Positions 55,701 through 64,000 of a stretch of DNA of 64,000 bases are shown piece by piece. The stretch comes from Marthasterias glacialis (lineage: Eukaryota; Echinodermata; Asteroidea; Forcipulatida; Asteriidae), in the NCBI GenBank assembly GCA_911728455.2, contig OU452240.1:4721913-4785912 (forward strand), given 5' to 3'. Within the stretch, counting starts at the first letter, position 1. Every line of letters begins with the position of its first letter. The notes below the pieces were generated by a model. The model did not search any database. It worked only from the letters and a program-made list of their open reading frames with translations, and had not been told where the DNA came from. The translations under genes and the position numbers were made by a program.

Positions 55701-58700
55701 ATGGACCGACGCTGCACCATCTCATTGCATTGGTTCGGGCAGGACTGGAGCCCAAATGGGCACATCTCTTGATGAGCCTTAAGTTTCAACAAAAGAGAAC
55801 ATCAATTAATTGTTTTTCAACGGAACTGACTAACGACATGTAAAGTACTACATTCATGTTGTGTTTTCAATCAGATGCTTGTATTTATTTGTTTATAATT
55901 TTGACAATGCTACTAATTTTTTATTATTTTTTTTTTTTAATTTGCTGGCTTGTAGCTTCTCGGTGCTCTCCATTAACAGTGGTCTGCTGACCAAATGCTA
56001 AATAAAACACCCAAGAACAGGTCAAAATTCTCTGTAATGATCCAGCTGGCTAAAGTTAAGTGTTGAAAAGCATGATCCCCATTATCATAACATGGAGAGG
56101 CTGGTGAAAAAACTGCCGGAAAAGTGAAACGACAAGCTAACTGCATGGCTAGTCACTGAAAAAACTAAGGGAAAAACCTGTTTCTGTTGGTTTTGAGTCT
56201 ATTTATTGGGGCTCTTCCCTGACAAACTAGTTTTTGTATCATGTTCTATTTGATTTGGAAACAATGAGCACAATTTAGGCATAGCTGAATTGACATTATA
56301 CAAGGACAGTGAACTCATAATACGCATACTTTCTTGTAGGGCATTCAGGTTGGCTCAGTGGTTTCTTTCCCTGCCTTTCACCTCTGTGGACCCCGGTTCG
56401 AATCCCGGACTGGATTCTTGCATGTGGATTGGGTTTTCAGTCCCTACCTGATTGCGTGGGTTTTCCCTATTTGGGGTTTTCCTCCCACATCTAAAACTGA
56501 CATTTCTTCGACATCTTCTCTACACAGGTATCTTCAGGCCTACGGGTCACAGTGTTAGTCACTTTTGAGGGTCCCTTGGTTTCATTACCAGAAAGATATA
56601 AATAAAAATAAAAAAAATAATTATCACACAAGTGTCTCAAAGCATTAATTAGTTTTTATGTTAGGTATGTTTGAAAAGCTCCTTGTACATGTAAGGGTTT
56701 GCAAGGTGATGCAGTAGCCAACCATGCCAGAAACACTGGGCCAAACCCCTTCTCTTAATGACAAGTATGTTATGTGTTCTTTTACACAACACAAGTCCTG
56801 CGTTACACAACACACAGGACCTACAGCTTTACATCCCAGTCGAAAGACAAAGCAATTGTGGTTTAACCAGTCTTCCAGTTTTTCCCGTTCAGCCTTACGG
56901 GACCATTTTCTTCGAATTGCCAAAATCTTTTTTTGTTGAGAGTACTGCTGGCACAAAGAAACCTTGACAAAGCCAAGAGAACAAAGATTCTCTTTATTGC
57001 ACCGTGAGTTTTTTGTTTCTCTACCAAGAAAATGTCAAATTCATGCACCATGAATTGTAAAACCTCTACCGACTTGTACTAAATCCGACACAAAGGCTGG
57101 ATCCCTGGTTTACTCTGACTTATTTCCATTGAGCCGAAACATAATTAATACACAATGGAAGCCTCTCAATGCCTTGTAATCCCTACTTGGAAAAAAAGAA
57201 AAAAGGTCTGGAATCGGGGATTACACAAAAACCACCATACAATAGTTAAAAATCAGGGAAATATTTAAGACCATGTTTTCTCTTTGTGTTGGTAAAATGA
57301 AGCATTAGACAGCGTGTGCATGCTCTGTGCATGCTCAGCAGTGAAATGTCCGGTGCACCTTTGTTTTGGTATTCTAATTTTACGCAATGGCAGGTTTCAA
57401 CGTTGCCCGGTTGCTGGCTCAAAAAATATTTTCCTGGTTAAGTGTCTTGCTAAAAGACACAAAGGTCAAGACAGGGAAGCGAACCCACACTCTGACAACA
57501 TCAGAACTTGAGTCTGGTGCACTAGACCGCTCAGCCACAACACTAATTCCACTGTGTGAAGTAGAATTAGGACGTACTGCCTTACATTGTTTTCAATGAG
57601 TTAAAAACAAGTGAGATGGAATCCCAACGATAAATCAGTCCATGATATTTACCTCCATGTTCCTTAGTTCAATGATGTCAACACAATCTGTGTGCGGACA
57701 ATGCGCCATCAGGTCCATTATTTCTCTACGAACGCAAAGGTCTGGAAACATCTGAACGACAAGAAAAATACACCCACAAAATGTAACATTACAAAAGAAA
57801 CAAAACATCTGTAGAAATTCCTGCTGAAAATAAAATTTTTACCCGGGCCTACATAGTAATTTCATAGAGCACAAAAAATAGCTAAGGACAACAAACTTAT
57901 GCTTACCACAATATGGTTACCAGCCAAAACAACATGTCATATGTAACATCTGTGAGTGTTATTCTGGATGGGGTGGGGGTGGGGCAGAGGCTGCATGCCA
58001 TTTTAGACGTGATTAAAAGTGTTGGTACCTCTGCGTTTAGTGGGAACACAATACTTAAGGACAAATATTACCGACAAATCTAGCAGGCACACAGGTTGAT
58101 TTTATGCTAGGTTTGGGGGAGGTGGCCTCGAATTTACCCACAGCACCCACAGCAATTGTCACGGTGCCCTTTGAAAACTTCCTCATAGAAGTGCCCCTTG
58201 CCAAGTGCCCCCTTCAAGAGCAAAGTTCAAGGCCCGACACTGTGAATCCTGCACATCAGTATTGACATCCCGTTTTTTTTATTTTTGAGAAAAATATTTC
58301 TGTCTGAAATAGTGTCAACTGAGAAGACAGCATTTGAAGTATCCCTGTATCCCCATTGCTTATTTTGATTGTCACAATCAAAATAAAAGCCAAATTTATA
58401 GGGCTCACCAATCCCTGACATAAGTGGTTTTTGTTGTTGTTTGTTTCTTTTTTTTGGAGGGGGGGGGGGGACAATTTTCATCTAACTGTGACTGAATGGG
58501 AGACTTTTGGACGGTACCTTTTTCACAGTTTTCACCAGTAGTACGCGTGCTCAGAAATACGCACACAATTCTGAGCATATGTGCGCATGCTCAGAACTGT
58601 CAAAAAGGCCCATTAGATTGAGGTTTTCACACCTTGATTGTAATTTATGGTGAGTTAATTAATAATGAGAAACTAGATTGTTGGAATGAATTGATTTACT

Positions 58701-61700
58701 CCCTTGACTGCCCCCTCCCTCCAAATAAAAAAAAACTGATAAAAATACTGATTTTACTCTCCCTTGACTCGTTATTAAAACACTGTTTTTGTTTCTATGC
58801 AAACTAGTCATTAATTGCAATCAGCTTCCTGGATTCCTGAAAGTTGCAACTCTGGTAATGAGTCACTCAGTCTTGTTCTGTTGACTATTGTGAGAAGATC
58901 CTGTTGGATGTTTGAAACCACCGTTTTTCACAGAACTGTAGTACTGCTGAGTGCCTGAAAATGTGCATACATTGTACTAGCTCTTTCGAAGCCAGGTTGA
59001 AGTTAAGGTCGTGGGGGGGGGGGGAGGGGAGGTATTTCTCATGCTATTTTGAGACTTAAAAAAAAAAGTTTTGCTTTAAAACCAGTTGCTGCCAGAATTC
59101 TTCTTTTTTCCCTGTCCAGCCTGACCAGATTATTTTCTCTGATGCACCAGAACAAATGTTTGTTTGAGAGTATTCAAATATTCAGATTTTTTTCGATTAG
59201 ACCTGGCAGGAGCACAACGTTTGAAACCACTTTTGGAATTCGGTGCGGCAGAGGCTTAGCTCGACCATGGCTCGACAGGCCCTGCTGTGCTATTGGCGGC
59301 AAACTTTGGCAGTAGCACGACGTTTGAAACAACTGACATGCCAATGCTGGGCTATTGCCGAATTAAAATGATTTAAATTCGACATGGCAAGAGCGCAACG
59401 TTTGAAATGGGCCTTACATATGTAGCATATTTTAGAAATTCTACACTCTCAAAAATATTGGAAAAACAACAAATGTATGTAAGTTTGACAGCTGCTTTAT
59501 AATTTATAAGTACAAAATCTGCTCAGCACAAAACAAAAAAATGTGCTTACCAGAAAAAGGTTACCAGCCATGTGTACTTATCATGTGTAAGTGTTTATGA
59601 ATGTTTTCAGCAAAGATACTGGAATTACTGGACTCGAACCCTTGTTACTAAATCATAAGAACGTGGTTAAAAGAATTACATGAATTACAAGGAACAGGCC
59701 CCAATCACAGTGTTTGCGCTACTACAAGCAAAACTTGTTGATGGCAAAACTTGCAAATTCCAAGGTCCGCTGCATCCCTTTGTGTTGACCCGGATAGGAA
59801 ATTATCACCGGCGATCTGAATCAACACAATCTAAATTCAACACAAAGGTGTCGGAGCACAATTCCACAAGATATTTCCCTACACACAGGGGAAATCCCCT
59901 CCAACAATAGGAAACTGGGAGAAAGGAAGAAAGCTCAGCAAAAGTGCGAAACCGCAAAGCTGCAAAACCACAAAAAAAAACCCAAAATACCAGCATATGT
60001 GTTTATAACCATGACGATGAACTGGTAAAGGCCTACAAAAATCCCAACCCCACTCAAAATGAAACTCAAAACAGATATGTAGAAATTGTGGTTTTCAAAT
60101 ATTTACACAATACCACTCTTTAGTTTACTCAAAAACCATATCACAAAACTAACCAGAGAAAAAACTTTATGGAAATCAATGATTTTTTAAATTTCATTAG
60201 TTATTTTTTTATGCAAGTTCGCCCCAAACAAGGATTAAAGCCACTCTTGGTAAGGGCCAAAAAGAAAAAAATATCTAAAATGAAAATAACTGTTGGGAGC
60301 TGAAAGTAGGAATTGATATTCTTCTTATAACAGTCTAGATTGTAAGATGGAGCGAAACATGCACCAGGCAAAGAGTTAACTTGTTATGAGCTCATGTAAA
60401 AACATACTAACACTGCTCATTTAATACTTTTCTCATCAAACAAATTTGAAATATCATTTTTCAGTCATGATAGAAATTAATATCTATGAATATTTAGCAA
60501 TAAACTACCAGGGAAAGTAACTAGGTAAATTGTAATTCAATTTTGGGATGAATAAAGAAAAATTGACTGGAGCGGGATTTGAACCAGTGACCCCAGTTTA
60601 ACATATCTGCCACCCCTGAACAAAGATATTGACAAAAAAGGGAGACTGCCAACATTAGGGCTGGTTAGCTCAGTTGGTAGAGCGGCGGTACGCGGCGGTG
60701 CTGCTGGTTCAATCCCGCTCAAGTCAAGTTTTCTTTGTTCACCCCAAAACTCAAATAAATTTTGATTTTGCAATATCTCTCTCCACCTTCCCAAAACAAA
60801 AACTAAACCTGGTAGAAGTTGTCTCACATGCTCTACCGTCAAATACTGGATCGACCTCCCACATGAACTCAGGAAATGCCACCACCTACAATCTTTTTGA
60901 CACAAGTGTTTTTAAACATTGGAAGTAAGTGTTTTCAACTGAGGAGCAGCAGCGGAGCTAGGTTCCTTCGGGGGAAGGGGGGGGCGGGATTTTGTTGTGT
61001 TTTTTTATGTCTCAGGGGCCCCAGGGAGAACTGTGGAATTGCTGATGGGGTACAAGAAGAAATGAAGAACAATACAAAATAATGCAATTTTGAACACAAA
61101 AACAAATTATGGGGAACAAAATGGTCAATCAAATCCATTTCTGAATACAAGATAAATTTGCATTTAAAAAGAAATAAATGTTTGTTTCCTGATCCATGTA
61201 CGAGAATAACAACTTCACTGAAGCATTTTCTACCAAACTTGCTCATGCATTACACAAATCCCATATATTTTGAGGGTTTTCCCCTTTCGTTTTGTAAGCA
61301 CTTGTGAGTAGTGCTCTGTGTGATAGCCAAATAATCGTAGCGAAAGTCAACGAGAATGAAAACATGAAATCCTGATTAACTTTACAATTTTTGAATTATC
61401 ACTTCTGAAAAATCTACTTCCAGGCATTTTTTATATTTCAATTTTAAAAGTTAAAGCAATGTTTTTCTCCCTGTTTTTTTTTAATTTTGGGGCTTGGGAA
61501 ATCGATGCATGTTTTGCTCTAAATATTTAACAACAGCCAAGTAAGATTGTTGGAACTGGAAGTGTAAAAAAAAAAAAGTGATTTACTCATTAACATTTAA
61601 CCTCATTTAAATATATAATTAATTATGAATAAATTCATAAAAAAGTTTACCAACCTTTTGTAATGGTAGCTGATCTACAGGACACCGATTTCCTGTATCC
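52763..61700 (-). CDS. TRAF6-like E3 ubiquitin ligase/adaptor, 5' part off the window
   Basis: Five exons on the minus strand: 61655-61700, 57653-57751, 55616-55777, 55164-55313 and 52763-53959. Phases are consistent and give 550 visible residues. TRAF6 relays Toll/IL-1 and TNF-superfamily signals by K63 ubiquitination. Visible 1-15 (DTGNRCPVDQLPLQK) is the RING end, 16-152 are TRAF zinc fingers (CPHTDC, CPFGLQSCPNQC, CDSCDI, CDYCQ), and about 398-550 is the MATH domain. GYKLCLR and KGFGYMEF keep the Arg, Phe and Tyr that I recall as the TRAF6 pocket residues R392, F471 and Y473. The region between fingers and MATH is about 240 residues, mostly low-complexity with a short coiled coil (near 355-395), much longer than the roughly 60-70 of vertebrate TRAF6. 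The whole linker and MATH lie in one exon. The start and most of the RING were not found to 64000. Confidence 0.93.
54700..54835 (+). mobile_element. tRNA-derived SINE, family 2, plus copy (TRAF6-like intron)
   Basis: GTTGGTTAAGATATCTGCTCTAG, GGTTCGAATCCCACCCGAGTA, GGGTTTTGTTATTCCACAGG and AAGCACTGAGTATACAGC, matching the reverse copy at 24920-25095. Confidence 0.75.
54815..55070. repeat. imperfect 250-bp inverted repeat
   Basis: The left arm (ATTATAGAGTGCTGAAGGC..., CAAGATGGGGAACTC, CATTTCAGCAAGTGA) is mirrored on the right (TCACTTGCTGAAATG, GTTCCCCATCTTGCG, CTTCGGCGCTCTATAAT). It adjoins the SINE tail and lies in the last TRAF6-like intron; it may be a MITE or a head-to-head pair of SINE tails. 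Confidence 0.75.
55800..56340. other. TRAF6-like intron, nothing recognised
   Basis: AT-rich intron sequence with a T-run at 55917-55940 and no defined element. Confidence 0.4.
56345..56610 (+). mobile_element. SINE family 3, near full length
   Basis: Head GGTTGGCTCAGTGGTTTCTTTCCC, B box GGTTCGAATCCCGGACTGG, then GGATTGGGTTTTCAGTCCC, GTGGGTTTTCCC, CATTTCTTCGACATCTTCTC, ATCTTCAGGCCTACGGGTC, and the tail GGTTTCATTACCAGAAAGA then A/T-rich. Diverged reverse copies are at 27165-27410 and 15140-15400. Confidence 0.8.
56690..57560 (-). mobile_element. SINE family 1 split by a TTAA MITE
   Basis: Reverse-oriented SINE body at 56690-56866 (AAACACTGGGCCAAACCCCTTCTC, TGTTCTTTTACACAAC) and head at 57438-57545 (GTGTCTTGCTAAAAGACAC, AGCGAACCCACACTCTG, CTAGACCGCTCAGCCACAAC). 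The MITE at 56867-57437 interrupts it at TTAA. Confidence 0.75.
56867..57437 (+). mobile_element. TTAA-flanked MITE (CCAGT termini), copy d, 571 bp
   Basis: TTAA at 56863-56866 and 57438-57441. Left CCAGTCTTCCAG, right TTTTCCTGG. The interior matches copy c: CGTTCAGCC, CTGGCACAAAGAAACCTTGAC, CTCTGACTTATTTCCATTGAGCCG, GAATCGGGGATTACAC and CAGTGAAATGTCC. Confidence 0.8.
57858..57965 (+). mobile_element. MITE family A fragment
   Basis: AATTTCATAGAGCACAAAAAATAGCTAAGGAC, TATGGTTACCAGCCAAAAC, then GTGAGTGTTATTCTGG. Right end lost. Confidence 0.6.
58120..58225 (-). repeat. dispersed repeat family F, reverse fragment
   Basis: GGTGCCCTTTGAAAACTTCCTCATAGAAGTGCCCCTTGCC is the reverse complement of the GGGCA...CTATxGGAA...TTTCAAAGGGCA body. 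Confidence 0.4.
58290..58480. repeat. palindrome-bearing dispersed repeat (TGCTTATTTTGATTG...CAATCAAAATAA)
   Basis: TTTCTGTCTGAAATAGTGTCAA, then CCCATTGCTTATTTTGATTG and CAATCAAAATAA. The same arrangement occurs at 11150-11245 and 38600-38710 and, weaker, at 26440-26525. Confidence 0.65.
59075..59175 (+). mobile_element. TTAA MITE, 5' fragment (copy e)
   Basis: AAAACCAGTTGCTGCCAGAATTC, CCTGTCCAGCCTGACCAGATTATTTTCTCTG and TTTGTTTGAGAGTA match the left 100 bp of copy c. Confidence 0.65.
59518..59605 (+). mobile_element. MITE family A fragment
   Basis: CTGCTCAGCACAAAAC...TGTGCTTACCAGAAAAAGGTTACCAGCC, diverged. Confidence 0.45.
60541..60760. mobile_element. inverted pair of tRNA-related SINE ends
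   Basis: The right copy (plus) has GGTTAGCTCAGTTGGTAGAGC (A box), GGTTCAATCCCGCTCAAGTCAAG (B box) and TTTCTTTGTTCACCCCAAAAC. The left copy is its mirror image: TTTTGGGATGAATAAAG, then ACTGGAGCGGGATTTGAACC. The A box is an excellent tRNA match, but the acceptor ends (GGGCTGG / CAAGTC) do not pair, so it is not a tRNA gene. It lies in the TRAF6-like intron between the RING-end exon and the first zinc-finger exon. Confidence 0.75.
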
Positions 61701-64000
61701 CTGTAAAAACAGAATAAAAATAAAATTAATTAAAATATTGAAAATTGACCTTTTATAAAAATAGATTTTGAAAAAAAAAAAAAAATGAATGAACCGGAAC
61801 CATACCAAATTCCTCAAAGCCTCATTATGAGATGCATGGCTTTGTACAGCAAGATGGCGGGTTAAAGAATCGTAGCAACCCTGTATTCAACTGGCATACA
61901 GTGCAAAGGGTAAATCCATACACTGTGTTTTGCCTCATCAGGCACTTGGCCGAATCATTTCCAGCATCGTCCCTGAGAGGTTTAGATAGGCTTCAGACGT
62001 CTGTCTGCCTCACCCAGGGCTGCGTGTTTCCATGCAGGAAATGCCGCTTGTTATCAGCTATCAGCCAATCAACTTCCTCGAAATTACGGCTGGAGGAAGG
62101 GGCTCACCTGATCCTTGACGCTACGAACCCCTGACCTATTTTTTTCAAGGAAATGAATCACTTCAGGGGTACGTTTTGCCTGAGCATCTTTTTGTCGTAC
62201 TTAATCCCTCGGCATTGCTCCAAAAACCTGGCTCAGAAAAATGTCTCAATAGCAACAAAATGCCAATATATTCAAGACGTTTTTTGTCCTTGTGTGGTCT
62301 GTGCATGCTCTGCAATGGAATGACCTGGCAACCTTTGCTCCGGTGGTCCGAAATTACATAATGGCGTCTTGAGTAAGATGGCTTCCGTTTCCAGACAGGG
62401 GAAACATTTGCATGTAAACAGGTCATCCTGCGCCAACTGATTAATTTGTCATGGGTTCGACGCTAAATAAAATGTCACTCTTGGATTTAGACGAAAAGTA
62501 CGATGATGAGAACTTTTCTTTGAGGGACCACAGAAGATGAGTCTGACTAGGAGCATGCTGAAATCCCAACTCCATTATCCGAGTATAGAATCTACAGTAC
62601 TTCAATCTTGTCATATTATTGAATTGTAGCGCTGCATGCAGAGTGTGCACTGAGCCTAAAACATAAATAACATGCGCACTTCATCAACAGAGGGTGCTAT
62701 CACAGCTACACAGCGCGTTATTTGTTAACTCATTATAAACAAGCAGGGTTCTCCCCAGCATTTTTTCAAAACTGTGGGGCACTCTGGACCCCAACTTTGA
62801 AAGTTTGGCCAAAGCATGCTGAATTAAAAAAAACCCTCTACTTTAAAAGCTCTACTGTGCAATCTGGAGCATTTTAAATTTTGTTTGTGAGTTTTATCTA
62901 AAATCTTATAATTTTTTTCTATTTTATTTTGGTTGCATAACGGCCACCATTCAAGCGTATCATTCAGCAGTTCGCACAAATTAACTCGATATGCTACATA
63001 TGTAGGCCTACATATGTACATGTAGCAGATGTGTCTGTGTGTACGCGCAATTCCTAACAACATAAAATAAAAAAGTAATTGCCGATAATTAATTTATCCA
63101 CATCAATAACCCATCATAAAATTTCATAACAATACATTACAATCAATCGTACCTGCCAGCAGAAGGTGTCAGTGCCTACCAAAGGTAAACCAGAACAGAG
63201 AGGAGAGTTTCATACCATGGTCACATGTACAGTCCCCAGTAGAGAGAATGAAGTTTTAAAAAAAACGTCCAATCATGACCTACATGTATAGTACTTGTAC
63301 AGCAATCCAAAGTCTACGCTTCTTGAAAACCAAGTTCAAAATCCAGACACGTGTTTTCAGTTCAACTTTGGACCTCGCATAACAAAACAAATCTCTGGAC
63401 TGTACAACTGAGGAAAGAGGGTGTTCACACTGACACTACACACGATCATGTCCATAGATTGCGAAGGGATTTTCCCTTACTATCACCAACTTGTCTAAAT
63501 GGCTTTCAGGTCCCGGTCCCTTAGTGACCTTCATGTCAAATGCACTGCATTTTTTCCTTCATTTTTATTCTGTAGCTACAAGCCCTGGAACACTTAAAGG
63601 TCTGGTATTGGCAATGATTGGCGATGAACGATTTTATCGTTTTAAAGCTTAACTTGAGACATGTACTAATATCAAACTGACAAAGGGCAAGTTAAAACTC
63701 TAGAACATGTAGCTCTATGGTCTGATAAATAGCACGTTAATTTAATTACCTAAAACTAGTATAAAGTGCAGCCAACAACTTTCAAATCGGATTAAACTTT
63801 AATAAAGGTACTGTGTCTGGCTGGTAGAGCCAACTTTTCAAGGGAAAGTTTAATGATTTTTAACTTTTTTTTTTTTTTTTGTAAATTCATTCCCATCTGC
63901 TATATTTTTCAATAAACACACCATACAATGTGATATATTTTATCAAATTCAGTGTTTATGTTTCAGAGAAAAAATTGAAAGGATTTATGTTTCGTGGATA
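61701..64000. other. TRAF6-like upstream intron, no RING exon seen
   Basis: Both strands were searched by eye for a C-x2-C...CGH-x-C RING exon and none was found. It contains a TTAA-MITE right-end fragment at about 62280-62438 (AATGGAATGACCTGGCAACCTTTGCTCCGG, GCGCCAACTGATTAA) and A/T runs. A CAACAGAGGGTGCT near-match to the CTCF-like 14-mer is at 62686-62699. Confidence 0.5.
62280..62438 (+). mobile_element. TTAA MITE, 3' fragment (copy f)
   Basis: TGTGCATGCTCTGCAATGGAATGACCTGGCAACCTTTGCTCCGG and the terminus GCGCCAACTG followed by ATTAA match the right part of copies b and c. Confidence 0.6.

Noticed and set aside
60660..60730. Possible tRNA gene
   Set aside because: A and B boxes are good, but the ends do not form an acceptor stem and a mirrored copy lies next to it, so it is a SINE head.
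61701..64000. RING-domain first exons of the TRAF6-like gene
   Set aside because: No CxxC...CGHxxC pattern flanked by splice sites was found on the minus strand; they are probably beyond the window.
1..64000. CRISPR arrays, bacterial operons or integrated viral genes
   Set aside because: No spaced identical repeats with unique spacers, no ribosome-binding-site-led gene runs and no viral structural or polymerase domain were seen; the only reverse-transcriptase-type trace is the LINE tail at 8.2 kb.

Overview
The window is nuclear DNA from an animal. Its genes are split into small exons with GT-AG junctions and long introns, and it is full of tRNA-derived SINEs, short inverted-repeat elements (MITEs) and minisatellites. 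There are no operons and no CRISPR array. The deuterostome-type TRAF6, LIN7 and SAMM50 proteins, together with the repeat style, suggest a marine invertebrate deuterostome, most likely an echinoderm and perhaps a sea star. The species call is inference.

Five protein genes could be rebuilt exon by exon with consistent splice phases. They are (1) a DUF829/TMEM53-like alpha/beta-hydrolase gene on the minus strand (8701-13085); (2) its paralogue on the plus strand (13655-16143); (3) SAMM50, the mitochondrial outer-membrane beta-barrel assembly protein, complete in 12 coding exons on the minus strand (23269-32687); (4) LIN7, an L27-PDZ scaffold, on the plus strand (33178-43166); and (5) a TRAF6-like gene on the minus strand (52763-61700), whose 5' part including most of the RING lies beyond the right edge. 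The genes alternate head-to-head and tail-to-tail. Genes 1 and 2 diverge from a 569-bp interval and genes 3 and 4 from a 490-bp interval, so both intervals look like bidirectional promoters. Both contain the same 14-mer, CAACAGAGGGCGCT.

Both hydrolase paralogues begin with a tiny first exon encoding an Arg/Ser/Ala-rich peptide that looks like a mitochondrial presequence. Vertebrate TMEM53 is described at the nuclear envelope, so this is unexpected. Together with SAMM50, three of the five genes may act at mitochondria; the neighbourhood may be chance.

The rest is repeats. 1-8 kb is intergenic, with SINE, MITE and poly-G repeats and a dead non-LTR retrotransposon fragment near 8.2 kb. 16-23 kb is convergent intergenic DNA with several hairpin elements. 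The introns of SAMM50, LIN7 and TRAF6 carry minisatellites and MITEs. 43-52.7 kb is convergent intergenic DNA with 29-bp, about 105-bp and 113-bp tandem arrays. The clearest mobile-element story is a 560-650 bp TTAA-flanked MITE family with CCAGTTG termini (piggyBac-like). One copy is cleanly inserted in a tandem array and another in a SINE.
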